A stretch of DNA of 43,716 nt from Candidatus Zhuqueibacterota bacterium (lineage in GTDB: Bacteria > Zhuqueibacterota > Zhuqueibacteria > Thermofontimicrobiales > Sulfurfontimicrobiaceae). The first letter of the stretch is position 1. Every line of letters starts with the position of its first letter. Positions 1 to 8,412 of this stretch are shown piece after piece. The notes below the pieces were generated by a model. The model did no database searches. It saw only the letters and a list, made by a program, of their open reading frames with translations, and was not told the origin of the DNA. The stretch spans positions 1-43,716 of the forward strand of contig JAFGMA010000409.1 in assembly GCA_016927835.1 (NCBI GenBank). Direction: 5' to 3'. The translations under genes were made by a program, and so were the position numbers.

Positions 1-115
1 ATTAAGAATTTAATTTATTATAGTTAGACTATCATATATAATTTCAAGAGCCTTGGTCTACATTATAGCAGGTCAGGTGTTCTGAATTTATGACCGTTTG
101 CAGTATAATAAATTT

Positions 116-152
116 TAATGGGTAATTTATTTTATCCCACCTCCTTAAGAAG
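116..152 (-). repeat. Dispersed AGGAGGTGGGATAAA repeat, copy A
   Basis: Read on the minus strand, this AT-rich stretch contains AAGGAGGTGGGATAAAATA. It matches three other intergenic stretches in the window (17488-17525, 34902-34942, 34984-35026) over a core of about 20 bases. It lies just past the stop codon of the decayed sorting-domain fragment. The function is unknown. The core resembles a Shine-Dalgarno sequence but no start codon follows at a useful distance. Confidence 0.5.
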
Positions 153-170
153 ACAATAGTGAACTGGCAG

Positions 171-458
171 TTACCGCATCAGAACGAGCTTCTTGCTTTG
201 CACAAAATCCTGCCCGGAACCGGCGGAAGGATCAATCGCATCCATTCGACACAAATACATCCCGCTTGCCAATCCCCTGGCATCCCAATTTATTTTGTGA
301 ATTCCAGCCGATTTTTGTTCTGCAAGCAGCGTGCCGACTTCCTCGCCCAGCAGATTGTAGACTCTTAGAGTGACGAAAGCTGATTTGGGCAGATCAAATT
401 CGATGGCAATGCCGGGGTTGATTAGAGCGAAACCGACTTTTTACTCATTGATTTGCAT
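171..458 (-). pseudogene. Decayed C-terminal sorting domain (FlgD-like/type IX type A)
   Basis: In the minus frame ending in TAA at 171-173 the translation reads IEFDLPKSAFVTLRVYNLLG, then WDARGLASGMYL and a terminal KKLVLMR. This is the usual C-terminal Ig-like sorting domain of secreted FCB proteins (type A signal or FlgD-like fold). The NYPNPF start of the domain is reduced to INPG. An in-frame stop at 441-443 cuts it off from the only nearby ATG (456-458), and no large secreted protein lies upstream. It is therefore a remnant. A 26-base palindromic insertion at 207-232 adds the residues DPSAGSGQ near the end of the domain. The domain identity is clear by eye. Whether the parent gene was lost by deletion or rearrangement cannot be told. 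Confidence 0.7.
207..232. repeat. 26-base palindromic insertion inside the sorting-domain remnant
   Basis: The block starts ATCCTGCCCGG and ends CGGAAGGAT. Its ends are complementary (ATCCT/AGGAT), with a CCGG-AA-CCGG centre. In the minus reading frame it encodes DPSAGSGQ, an addition that a normal sorting domain lacks between its last strands. Small in-frame palindromes that insert Pro-Ser-rich peptides are seen in many bacterial genomes. Assignment to such a class is an inference, because only one copy is visible here. Confidence 0.45.
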
Positions 459-632
459 GTTTGATCCTTTCAGGTAAAGTATTAAATTAGACGTTTATAA
501 AGAAAGAAGAAAACATTGCGAATCAGAGGCGCTATCAAGCATTGTCCGAAGCCGGTTTAGGAGAAGGTGTAAAACCTCACTTACGGGTGGGAAAGCGTAG
601 CCTGCCGCAAGTTTTGAACCTACAGGAGATGT

Positions 633-1523
633 CTATCCACCTGAGACTGATGTATTACGAGAAGGTCCTTTCCTGTCCGTTCCAGGCGCCAGGCACCAGA
701 AATCATCCGTGATTCCCGCGCTTTCCAGCATCCGGCTGGTCTTCTCAAAATCGATGTCATAGTGTGCTGTATGGCAGTCGGAACCAATACTGAGACGAAC
801 TCCCTGAGATTGCAGTTCTGCCAGGTACTCCAGATATCGGTAAATAAATCCCTCAGGGTAGTGTGGATTGAGCAGGTTGGCAGCGATATTGATTTCCACC
901 GCGGTGTGATGCTCCTTTGCGGCTGCGGCAAATTCCTGGTGCATCGATTTCGGAATCACGCTGAAGTCGTCAAACCAGGGCTCGGCGCGATAATCTCCGT
1001 TGCGATCCTTCCAGTGCCCCATCCACCACCAGGGGTGGGCGACAATATCCACCAGCGGGTGCGTCGCCAGGAACATGTTCTGCCGGTGATAATCCCGGAT
1101 TATCGCCATGCGCTCGAACGGCACGTACATTGCCCAGTGCGTACCGCCAACCACGTATTCGATTTGATATTCTGCAAGAGTTTCCGCCGTGATCCCGATT
1201 GCCAGATCGCATCCTCCTCTGCCGCCCGTACGCAGCCCGTACACGGGGCGATCATGCTGACCACTGGCGATTTCATCCAGTTCCCATTGCGACACGCAAC
1301 TTACCTCGATCCCGAAATGAAAATGCGGGGAAGGATCGATAGCGAGAAACTCCTTGCGGGAACGGGCGATATCGGGCAGGTTGTATGGCGTGTGCAAATG
1401 GTCTGTTATTCCGAAATCGCGAATACCCTTTGCCTCTGCTTCACGGACAAGGTCTGAGAGTGTCATGCAAGCCTCATCGCATGAATTGCGTGAATGAATG
1501 TGCCAATCGGAGATCAGTTTCAT
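633..1523 (-). CDS. PHP-domain metal-dependent phosphoesterase
   Basis: A 296-residue protein of the PHP (polymerase and histidinol phosphatase) superfamily. Members bind two or three metal ions in a distorted TIM barrel and usually hydrolyse phosphoesters. The N-terminus has the metal motif DWHIHS (residues about 6-11) and then GITDHLH (about 38-44). Further ligands are suggested by the VDIVAHPWW segment, VEINIAAN and IGSDCHTAHYD near residue 255. The order and spacing fit histidinol-phosphatase-like PHP proteins of 260-300 residues, so it is full length. No histidine biosynthesis genes are nearby, so the substrate is open. Start: ATG at 1523, with only a weak ribosome site. Family confident, function not. 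Confidence 0.8.
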   Translation of the reverse strand: MKLISDWHIHSRNSCDEACMTLSDLVREAEAKGIRDFGITDHLHTPYNLPDIARSRKEFLAIDPSPHFHFGIEVSCVSQWELDEIASGQHDRPVYGLRTGGRGGCDLAIGITAETLAEYQIEYVVGGTHWAMYVPFERMAIIRDYHRQNMFLATHPLVDIVAHPWWWMGHWKDRNGDYRAEPWFDDFSVIPKSMHQEFAAAAKEHHTAVEINIAANLLNPHYPEGFIYRYLEYLAELQSQGVRLSIGSDCHTAHYDIDFEKTSRMLESAGITDDFWCLAPGTDRKGPSRNTSVSGG

Positions 1524-1658
1524 TTTATCGGTCTTGTTGCATTGAATTCAATGTGAAAAGATACTGAGACCAGGAATATATTCATCGAACCACCGGGGGG
1601 ATTGGTTATTTGAAATAAGAAGCAGTCCTCATGCGTTTTTTCTCCGGCGCAGTGAACT

Positions 1659-2609
1659 TTAGCCTTTAATTCTATTCCAATCTCTTGCCCTAATTCTACC
1701 AGTTTGGTAGTATGTTGATACAAGTTCTATGAAATCCTTAAAATCATCATTTTCTTTTACAATTCGATCTACTGACTGCCAGTCAACTTCAGCTCTAGAC
1801 CTGGCAGGCAGAAGAACTTCGCTTTCACTTGGATTTTCTGGATTAAGTAAAATAACGCCGATACCATGTAAAGCAGACAACATTCTTAATTCTTGCTCGA
1901 CTGCACTGTTAGATATAGATGTTGTCACTAAATATCCCTCATTAGCCCAACTCGAATTGCTTACTGCCTGAAAAAAACATCTTCTTGTGTTTGATCCGTT
2001 AAGTTCCTTTTTAACTTCGAACGACCATAGTCTGACACTCTGACCCGAACCGTGCTTTACACAAGTACGAATCAATTCATTCCATTCTTTATCGATTGGT
2101 TGGATTGCAACAATGTCGGGATGTAACCATTGATTACCTCCGCTACCATACGAGTTTTTTGAACGTTTTTCGTCAATGCGTTGACAATAAAGCTTATGTT
2201 CATTCTTCAGGTAGTCAATAAGTACCGGATATAAATCAAATTCCAAAATAGTATTTGAATTTTTTGTTACCGAGACGACATCATCATCCTCAGGAATCTC
2301 TGAGTCTGCCCGAATTCCTGTGTCGTCAATTTTATCTGGATCATACCAATATACCCGTGGGCGAGGTTTATCCTGCCAAAAAATATGATTATCGATTTTC
2401 AGAATTTGATCTTTTTGTGCGCCAATTTCAGCAACAATTTGTTGAAGGAACGCTTTATCATTTTCAAATATAGGATTTAATCTCTTATCCTGATAATCCT
2501 CAGCGTGCTTTTCAGTGATCTTCTCTGCAATCTGCCGAGCAGTAAACTTTATTTTTGGATTCTCTTTGAGTAGCTTTGCCACCTTTTGAGATTGCGATAA
2601 TTTTTGCAT
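1659..2609 (-). CDS. HrgA/COG2958-like protein, HARE-HTH plus PD-(D/E)XK-like nuclease
   Basis: A 316-residue protein. The N-terminal ~85 residues (SQSQKVAKLLKENP..., FTARQIAEKI) look like the HARE-HTH winged helix found in restriction endonucleases and chromatin proteins. The C-terminal part has a possible PD-(D/E)XK core: Asp in WLHPDIVAIQ (about residue 164), then FEVKKEL (about 195-201) supplying the E-x-K. This layout matches the COG2958 family, which includes Helicobacter HrgA, a gene found in place of a restriction gene. No methyltransferase or other restriction partner is adjacent, so it is an orphan. Start: ATG at 2609 preceded by GAGGAG. It sits among unrelated genes and could have come in by transfer. 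Endonuclease activity is inferred from motifs only. Confidence 0.7.
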   Translation of the reverse strand: MQKLSQSQKVAKLLKENPKIKFTARQIAEKITEKHAEDYQDKRLNPIFENDKAFLQQIVAEIGAQKDQILKIDNHIFWQDKPRPRVYWYDPDKIDDTGIRADSEIPEDDDVVSVTKNSNTILEFDLYPVLIDYLKNEHKLYCQRIDEKRSKNSYGSGGNQWLHPDIVAIQPIDKEWNELIRTCVKHGSGQSVRLWSFEVKKELNGSNTRRCFFQAVSNSSWANEGYLVTTSISNSAVEQELRMLSALHGIGVILLNPENPSESEVLLPARSRAEVDWQSVDRIVKENDDFKDFIELVSTYYQTGRIRARDWNRIKG

Positions 2610-2874
2610 ATATGCTCCTCATTTTTACAAGTTCCTTAAAAAGATAATCCCAGTGCTGCTTTGCTCACCAAAGGATTTACACCAAGCTGAATATAAACAT
2701 CAAACATTGACTCAACCACAAACCATTGGGACGGGCAAGACGCTGAACTCATTGTGCTTTATTTCCGGCAAAGTGCGCAGCCTTCCGAGCGGAGGACCTG
2801 GTGTCAGGTAGCCCCGAATATTATTTATGGATAATAGCTGTATTCGGATAAAATCCATTTGAGAATCATTTCCG

Positions 2875-3273
2875 TTACGAGCATTCTGGCTGCCCTTTTA
2901 CGTAGGATCGCTTTTCGCAAATAAAACCGTTCTTCACCTGAAAAATATCGGCTCCCCGGATATGTCTTTTTGCTCCCGTCGTATCCGCCCACTCGTATTT
3001 CCAGCGCACAACGCAATGCAACCCAATACCAAACGCCTCCTCGATTTCAATATGGGCATTGGGCGAAGCTCGGAAGAAATCCTGCCAAAACCGGGTTACG
3101 GCTTCCTTTCCCCAATAAACAGATCCGTCGGGGGCAGGATCACAGCTTTCGAATAGACAATCATCGCTCGCAAGCTGCATCATTCCCCCCACATCATGAC
3201 GGTTGAATGCCTCGTTGAATTCCAGTACGACGCGTATCGCAGATTCCAGCCGCGACAGTCTGCTTGGACTCAT
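2875..3273 (-). CDS. SnoaL-like / NTF2-fold protein
   Basis: A 132-residue protein with the pattern of the SnoaL-like NTF2 fold: an N-terminal helix (EFNEAFNRHDVGGMMQLAS), the DDCLFESC strand, WGKEAVTRFWQDFF, then strands ending RGADIFQVKNGFICEKRSYV. The family forms cone-shaped dimers that serve as small enzymes or ligand-binding proteins, and members are very diverse. No catalytic residues can be assigned with confidence. Start: ATG at 3273, with a strong AAGGAGGAG site 8-9 bases upstream. It is transcribed after pgpA with a 97-base gap. Fold likely, function unknown. Confidence 0.75.
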   Translation of the reverse strand: MSPSRLSRLESAIRVVLEFNEAFNRHDVGGMMQLASDDCLFESCDPAPDGSVYWGKEAVTRFWQDFFRASPNAHIEIEEAFGIGLHCVVRWKYEWADTTGAKRHIRGADIFQVKNGFICEKRSYVKGQPECS

Positions 3274-3370
3274 ATCGATGACTCCTCCTTCCGGGGTGCT
3301 AACAGGCTGTTGAGTATTTGCCAGTCATGACCTGAAATGAACGTAATTCAATTGGGAGTAATAAAACAAA

Positions 3371-3817
3371 TCAAGTCAGGAACAAGCGAGCTCCTGCCAG
3401 AACCACTGCGGCGAGGATTCCGGCGATAACGTCATCCATCATAATGCCCCAGCCGCCTGGCAATTTTTCACCATAACTCACAGGTGCGACTTTTGTGATA
3501 TCGAATAGCCGAAAAAGCACGAAGGCGCCAATGATGAAACCTGCTGTTTTTTCAAAGGGCACAATTACGATGAGCTGACCGACGAATTCGTCTGCCACCA
3601 CCCGCGAGGGATCATGTCCCCAGAATTGCTCCGCCTTCGTTGAAGTCCAAACGCCAATCAGAAACAGGAACACGATCAGGCAAATCCAGAAAACCGTCGT
3701 CATCTCGGGGCAGAACCAGAAGAGAGCCAGACAAAAAGCGCTCGCAACCGTTCCGGGTGCAACGGGAAAATAGCCGATGCCGAACACAGTCGCTATCGCT
3801 TTGATAATTATTTTCAT
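3371..3817 (-). CDS. pgpA: Phosphatidylglycerophosphatase A
   Basis: A 148-residue membrane protein that should dephosphorylate phosphatidylglycerophosphate to phosphatidylglycerol at the inner membrane. Family signatures are all present: YFPVAPGTVAS (about residues 16-26), VVADEFVGQ (about 73-81), the LFRLFDI.K segment and GGWGIMMDDVIAG, which holds the acidic metal-binding pair. Three or four hydrophobic segments are visible, including one at about 28-60 and the C-terminal AGILAAVVLAGARLFL. The length fits the family. No other lipid gene is next to it. Start: ATG at 3817. Confidence 0.9.
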   Translation of the reverse strand: MKIIIKAIATVFGIGYFPVAPGTVASAFCLALFWFCPEMTTVFWICLIVFLFLIGVWTSTKAEQFWGHDPSRVVADEFVGQLIVIVPFEKTAGFIIGAFVLFRLFDITKVAPVSYGEKLPGGWGIMMDDVIAGILAAVVLAGARLFLT

Positions 3818-4080
3818 TTCAAATTTCTCGGATGATTACGGTACGATAGGTTCACTCTTAGAGGAATAGGTTTAAATTAAGTGAATCAGGGAAATTCTTG
3901 AATGGTTGAGGTAATCCTCATTTAAAAAAATGCTCAGATCGGGTTAAACGAATCGATCAACTTCAAATGGCAATCGCGTATGTGTGCTATAGCAGGTAAC
4001 TGCGCCCGGTGTGAGCACAACTGAGCCGTCGTTGTAACCGCAGCGTGCTGACTTGTTTTCATTGTCCTGAGCAAAATAGC

Positions 4081-4117
4081 AATAGCCCGGAGCGAGCCAC
4101 TCATACTCCGGGCTATT
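4081..4117 (-). terminator. Rho-independent-type terminator after porB
   Basis: A perfect 12-base stem (AATAGCCCGGAG at 4081-4092 with CTCCGGGCTATT at 4106-4117) encloses a 13-base loop. On the minus strand it is followed by GCTATTTTGC. It begins 19 bases past the porB stop codon, where the por operon should end. The T tract is short, so termination may be partial. Confidence 0.75.
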
Positions 4118-4135
4118 ATTGTCAAGCAGAAACGT

Positions 4136-5062
4136 CTAGCTGGATTCGCCGCACATCGCCAGCAATTCTTCCCAGCGGCGATCCACTTCTTTTTGAGCCA
4201 ATTCCAACAAACCCTTATTATCTTCCCTCAGGAGATGTCGGAAACGCCCCTGAACTTTGAGCCATTCCACCAGCGGTAATTTTTCTTTCGGTTTGTATGT
4301 CAACTTTCGCTGGTGATTTTCAAACTCATACAATGGCCAGAAGCACGTATCGACGGCTAATTTAGCCAATTCGATGCCGTCATCCGAAGGAAAGCGCCAT
4401 CCGGGAGGGCAAGGTGCCAATACATTGATGAATGCCGGTCCATCGACAGCAAGGGCTTTTTCGACCTTTTTATTCAGATCACGCCAGTTATGCGCCGATG
4501 CCTGTGCCGCATACGCAACATTATGGGCGATTATGATTTCGGTCAAATTTTTTGGGAACTGTCGCTTGCCCTGTTCAACTTTTCCTGCGGGCGCTGTTTT
4601 TGTATCGGCTGCAAAAGGTGTGGCACTCGATCGCTGAATTCCGGTATTCATATAAGCTTCATTATCGTAGCAAACGTAAAGCATATTGTGTCCGCGCTCC
4701 ATCGCGCCGGAAAGCGATTGCAAACCGATATCATAGGTACCGCCGTCACCGCCAAATGCAATAAATTTAACATCTTTATTCACCTTGCCTTTTTTCTTCA
4801 GCACGCGATACGCGGTTTCGACACCACTGATTGTAGCGGCGGAATTTTCAAATGCATTATGAATGAAAGGAATGTTCCAGGATGTATAGGGATAAATTGT
4901 AGTAATAACTTCCATACATCCGGTGGCACATCCAACGACAACGTGACCCTCGACTGAGCGCATTATTTGCTGGAATGCAACCATTGGGACACAACCAGCA
5001 CACGCACGATGTCCGGGCGCGATACGTTGTTCTCTTTGCGCGAGTTGTTTTATATTCGCCAT
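4136..5062 (-). CDS. porB: 2-oxoacid:ferredoxin oxidoreductase, beta subunit (pyruvate likely)
   Basis: The 308-residue thiamine-pyrophosphate-binding subunit. Residues 18-24 (GHRACAGC) give the first cysteine pair of the beta-subunit 4Fe-4S cluster, and VVGCATGCME follows. FGGDGGTYDIG is the GDG...N thiamine diphosphate/Mg motif, and CYDNEAYMNTGIQRS is typical of PorB. A conserved cysteine appears in LAPCPPGW. The enzyme converts pyruvate (or a related 2-oxoacid) and CoA to the acyl-CoA and CO2 with reduction of ferredoxin. It is the last gene of porGDAB, 77 bases after porA, and is followed by a terminator hairpin. Start: ATG at 5062 with GGAGG upstream. Pyruvate is the likeliest substrate, but 2-oxoisovalerate cannot be excluded. 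Confidence 0.9.
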   Translation of the reverse strand: MANIKQLAQREQRIAPGHRACAGCVPMVAFQQIMRSVEGHVVVGCATGCMEVITTIYPYTSWNIPFIHNAFENSAATISGVETAYRVLKKKGKVNKDVKFIAFGGDGGTYDIGLQSLSGAMERGHNMLYVCYDNEAYMNTGIQRSSATPFAADTKTAPAGKVEQGKRQFPKNLTEIIIAHNVAYAAQASAHNWRDLNKKVEKALAVDGPAFINVLAPCPPGWRFPSDDGIELAKLAVDTCFWPLYEFENHQRKLTYKPKEKLPLVEWLKVQGRFRHLLREDNKGLLELAQKEVDRRWEELLAMCGESS

Positions 5063-5139
5063 TTATTAAAACCTCCGGTGTTTTCGTTTCGTTTTCATAT
5101 ATAAAAAGCAGGTAACGCCAGCATTTTTTCAAACTTAAT

Positions 5140-6321
5140 TTAGTCTCGCAAACCAAGGAATTTCGTTTCAAGCGGTGCTTTTCCTGTTTTAGCAGCCTGC
5201 TTCAATTCTTCAAAAGCGTGTGATATTTGCTCGAGATCGACATCTCTGCCACCGAGTCCGTAGATGAAATTCATGACGGGAACGGATACGTTCGATCCAT
5301 AAAGAATCGACCGAATATCGCCATAGACTGGTCCGCCGTAGGTTCCCAATGACATTGCCCGATCCAGAACGGCAACGGCTTTCAGATCTTTCATGGCATC
5401 CAGCAGCGCGGCAGCGGGGAATGGTCTGTAAACGCGAATCTTAATCAATCCGACCTTTTCGCCATTTTGTCGCAACTGGTCTACAGCTACTTTTGCGGTT
5501 CCTGCGGTCGACCCCATGACGATAACAGCGCGCTCGGCGTCATCCATTTTATAGGTTTCGATCAATCCATATTTCCGACCGGATAATTTGGCATACTCGG
5601 CAAAAACGCTCTCGATGACCGGCAACACATGGGACATGCCCTCGTATTGCTGGCGTTTGTGCTCGAAATAATAATCCTGCAAATCCAGGGGTCCCATCGT
5701 GATTGGATTATCGACATCGAGCAAATAGCGCTCAGGCTGGTATTCGCCGATAAAATCCTTGACTTGCTGATCTTCGATAATTTCAAAGCGTTCAAGGGTA
5801 TGGCTCAAGATAAAACCATCTAGCGTCACCATCGCCGGTGTCAGGACTTTCTTATTTTCCGTGATTCTGAATGCCATTGCGGTGTTATCATACGCTTCCT
5901 GAGCACTTTCCGAGAAAATTTGAATCCATCCGGAATCTCTCGTGCCCATGGTATCGCTGTGGTCGCAATGAATATTGATGGGTCCGCTCAACGCGCGATT
6001 AATCACCGGCATGACAATGGGCAATCTCAGCGAGGACGCGATGTACACGATTTCCCACATCAACGCTAAGCCGTTCGCAGCGGTAGCGGTCATTGAACGT
6101 GCGCCGGCGGCGGCGGCGCCTACAGTTGCACTCATCGCACTATGTTCTGATTCCACTAATATCAATTCAGTATCGACCAAACCATCGGAATAATATTCAG
6201 CAAATTTATGCATTAATTCGGTTTGTGGTGTTATTGGATACGCTGCAACAACATCGGGGTTTATCTGGCGCATTGCCTCCGCTGCTGCTTCGTTTCCACT
6301 TGCTGCCATTACTTTTGACAT
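5140..6321 (-). CDS. porA: 2-oxoacid:ferredoxin oxidoreductase, alpha subunit
   Basis: A 393-residue alpha subunit carrying the pyrimidine-binding and transketolase C-terminal-like domains. Near the N-terminus is AAYPITPQTEL, the TPIT-type substrate loop. VESEHSAMSATVGAAAAGAR follows, with the conserved Glu that activates thiamine diphosphate. The C-terminal third (VIVMGSTAGTAK, KVGLIKIRVYRPFP) is the domain II fold. The length fits stand-alone PorA of four-subunit enzymes. A 176-base gap separates it from porD, with GGAGGATAAAGCAAC before the ATG at 6321. No separate promoter was recognised in that gap. Confidence 0.92.
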   Translation of the reverse strand: MSKVMAASGNEAAAEAMRQINPDVVAAYPITPQTELMHKFAEYYSDGLVDTELILVESEHSAMSATVGAAAAGARSMTATAANGLALMWEIVYIASSLRLPIVMPVINRALSGPINIHCDHSDTMGTRDSGWIQIFSESAQEAYDNTAMAFRITENKKVLTPAMVTLDGFILSHTLERFEIIEDQQVKDFIGEYQPERYLLDVDNPITMGPLDLQDYYFEHKRQQYEGMSHVLPVIESVFAEYAKLSGRKYGLIETYKMDDAERAVIVMGSTAGTAKVAVDQLRQNGEKVGLIKIRVYRPFPAAALLDAMKDLKAVAVLDRAMSLGTYGGPVYGDIRSILYGSNVSVPVMNFIYGLGGRDVDLEQISHAFEELKQAAKTGKAPLETKFLGLRD

Positions 6322-6497
6322 GTTGCTTTATCCTCCAGGTATTCCGGTCATCATCGAATGTATGTTTAAGGAAACAACACACTCTTCATACCGGACCAAT
6401 TTTTCAAGTCACTATAACTTAAGGTATAAACTTTCATTCACTTTTATATGGTGCTTCGGAAATACGCAATCGGCATTAAAACCTGATAGTTTTCTGT

Positions 6498-6782
6498 TTA
6501 GAACTCAGGAACCATCTCGATGGCTTGAACCTTGTCAGGGCAAACCTTTGCGCAGATGCCGCAGCCTTTGCAAAAATCATAGTCAATCCCGGTGATTTTG
6601 CCATCTTTTACTAATATTGCGGGTTCGGGACAGAAGGTGAAACACAGGAAGCAATTTGTGCACTTGTCTTCATTCCATATAGGTTTGTATGCACGCCACG
6701 ATCCGGTTTTATATTCAGTAGATGTACCGGGTTCAACGATTGTCCCGCCAATGGGTATTTCTTTCCAATTTTTTTCTGTCAT
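6498..6782 (-). CDS. porD: 2-oxoacid:ferredoxin oxidoreductase, delta (ferredoxin) subunit
   Basis: A 94-residue protein with two classic 4Fe-4S motifs, CTNCFLCFTFCP and CKGCGICAKVCP, so two clusters that relay electrons to external ferredoxin. The N-terminal stretch (GGTIVEPGTSTEYKTGSW) is characteristic of PorD rather than of free ferredoxins. Its ATG at 6780-6782 overlaps the porG stop by four bases, which implies translational coupling and equal supply of the subunits. Confidence 0.92.
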   Translation of the reverse strand: MTEKNWKEIPIGGTIVEPGTSTEYKTGSWRAYKPIWNEDKCTNCFLCFTFCPEPAILVKDGKITGIDYDFCKGCGICAKVCPDKVQAIEMVPEF

Positions 6783-7351
6783 TCTCCCTTAACCTCCTCA
6801 TAAGCCCGTTTAACAGCCGAAATATTTGAATCAATTACTTTCTGGCTAAATTTGTGAGAAAATTTCTTGGTTAAACCACGAAGCAGCGTATCCATCTGCA
6901 TCAGACCGGCTGCCTTGAGTAAAGCACCTAGCATGACCGTATTCGGAATGGGGCGCCCGATTTCTTCAAGAGCAATTTGATTGGCATTCAATGTGTAAAC
7001 TGTTTTGCCTTTCAAACGCAACTTTGCTCTAATTTCCGAAGGCGATGAAGGTGTGTTGACAATCAAAACGCCATTGTTCGGCATCCCTTCAGTCACATCA
7101 ACGGTTTCCAACAGGGTTTGGTCCAACACAATTACAATGCTCGGGTTTTTGACCGCACAATGTATATAAATAGGCTCATCAGAGATCCGTGTGAAACCTC
7201 GCATAGGAGCGCCAGTTCTTTCTGGACCATAATCCGGGAAGCCCTGTCCGTATGAACCTTCTTCGATAACAGCTTCAGCAAGCAACAGAGCCGCAGTTTT
7301 CGCACCCTGTCCGCCGCGCCCATGCCATCGAACTTCTGTTATTTTTGACAC
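6779..7351 (-). CDS. porG: 2-oxoacid:ferredoxin oxidoreductase, gamma subunit
   Basis: A 190-residue gamma subunit, recognised by the N-terminal EVRWHGRGGQGAKTAALLLAE, the FPDYGPERTGAPM segment and the later IVIVLDQTLLE. This domain binds CoA and lies on top of the active site. It is the first gene of porGDAB, the gene order seen in archaea and Thermotoga that have split four-subunit enzymes. It starts with GTG at 7351, supported by GAGGAG 8 bases upstream. The operon makes acetyl-CoA and reduced ferredoxin, which suits an anaerobic or microaerobic lifestyle. Confidence 0.9.
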   Translation of the reverse strand: MSKITEVRWHGRGGQGAKTAALLLAEAVIEEGSYGQGFPDYGPERTGAPMRGFTRISDEPIYIHCAVKNPSIVIVLDQTLLETVDVTEGMPNNGVLIVNTPSSPSEIRAKLRLKGKTVYTLNANQIALEEIGRPIPNTVMLGALLKAAGLMQMDTLLRGLTKKFSHKFSQKVIDSNISAVKRAYEEVKGE

Positions 7352-7430
7352 TATCGTACTCCTCTTTTTAATTTAACAATTGAACTTCTGGAATAACTCG
7401 ATATTACAGTAATAATGAACGTCTTGGAAA

Positions 7431-8027
7431 TCAAAGGTTTGTACGCCCTTCTATTGCATTTGCGAGAGTGATTTCATCTGCAAATTCAATATCCGTACCA
7501 ACAGGAATGCCCCGGGCGATTCGAGTGATTTTAATGCCGGTTGGTTTGATCAATTTTGCGAGATAGAGTGCGGTTGCCTCACCTTCTGCGTTTGGATTTA
7601 TCGCAAGTATGATTTCTTGAATATCGCCATGCAGCCTTTGAAGCAACGGCTTTATTCTTAATTCATCCGGTCCTATACCATCAAGAGGGGATAGCGCACC
7701 ACCTAAGACATGGTATTTACCATTGTATTGATTTGTTTTTTCAATTGCCAATATATCATTGGCTTCCTCAACCACACATATCACTTTTCCGTCTCGATTG
7801 CTACCTGTACAAATAGGACAGGGATCCGATTCCGTTATATTATAGCAAATCGAGCAAAACCTGACATTTTCTTTTAATTCATTTAGCGTCTTTGTAAGAA
7901 TCAGCACCTTTTCTTTGGGAATTCTCAAAAGATAGAAGACCAATCGCTGTGCCGATTTCCTGCCAATTCCCGGGAGCTTCGCCAACTCGTTTATCGCCCT
8001 TTCAACCGTCTCCGAAAGATAACGCAT
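7431..8027 (-). CDS. recR: Recombination mediator RecR
   Basis: A 198-residue RecR of normal length. It has an N-terminal helix-hairpin-helix (LAKLPGIGRKSAQRL, residues 16-30), the Cys4 zinc finger (CSICYN ... CPIC, about residues 57-72), then a Toprim domain starting VVEEANDILAIE and a C-terminal Walker-B-like strand. With RecO and RecF it loads RecA at gaps and stalled forks. It is the last gene of dnaX-ebfC-recR, 17 bases after ebfC. Start: ATG at 8027 preceded by AGGAG. Confidence 0.95.
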   Translation of the reverse strand: MRYLSETVERAINELAKLPGIGRKSAQRLVFYLLRIPKEKVLILTKTLNELKENVRFCSICYNITESDPCPICTGSNRDGKVICVVEEANDILAIEKTNQYNGKYHVLGGALSPLDGIGPDELRIKPLLQRLHGDIQEIILAINPNAEGEATALYLAKLIKPTGIKITRIARGIPVGTDIEFADEITLANAIEGRTNL

Positions 8028-8044
8028 GACAGGTCTCCTGAGGG

Positions 8045-8389
8045 CTATCTTAGAAATTCATGATTTTGCAAAAAACCCGGCAAATTTTCAAACATCCCTC
8101 CTGTTGCTTTCGACATCTCCTGTTGAGCCACCTCGTGCGATTTCAATAAAGCCTCATTTACGGCTGAAATCACTAACGCTTCCAGCATGTCGATGCTCTC
8201 AGGCTGCAAAAGCTCTTTTTCAATTTTTATGTCCAGGATTTCTTTTTTTCCATTTGCCCTGACTGTCACCATCCCGCCTCCTGAACTTGCTTCAACTTCG
8301 ATTCTTTCCAAGCCATCCTGGACTTTGGCGACTTTCTCTTGTGCCTTTTGCACTTGATTCAAAATTTCATTCAATGCTGCTTTAAGCAT
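8045..8389 (-). CDS. ebfC: YbaB/EbfC-family nucleoid-associated protein
   Basis: A 114-residue small DNA-binding protein. The helical N-terminus (LNEILNQVQKAQEKVAKVQDGLERI) is followed by the tight beta sheet VEASSGGGMVTVRANGKKEI, the family's signature, and a C-terminal helix. Members form tweezer-like dimers that bind DNA. It lies between dnaX (23-base gap) and recR (17-base gap), the conserved position in very many bacteria. The precise role is unsettled in the family. Confidence 0.92.
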   Translation of the reverse strand: MLKAALNEILNQVQKAQEKVAKVQDGLERIEVEASSGGGMVTVRANGKKEILDIKIEKELLQPESIDMLEALVISAVNEALLKSHEVAQQEMSKATGGMFENLPGFLQNHEFLR

Positions 8390-8412
8390 AATTTACCCGC
8401 CTTTAAAACAAT

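Noticed and set aside
131..150. 16S rRNA 3' end remnant (CCACCTCCTTAAG)
   Set aside because: Resembles the anti-Shine-Dalgarno tail, but the upstream bases do not fit 16S rRNA, and the same core recurs as an intergenic repeat.
762..1457. Long plus-strand open frame opposite the PHP gene
   Set aside because: Shadow of a conserved PHP protein on the minus strand; composition is typical of an antisense frame.
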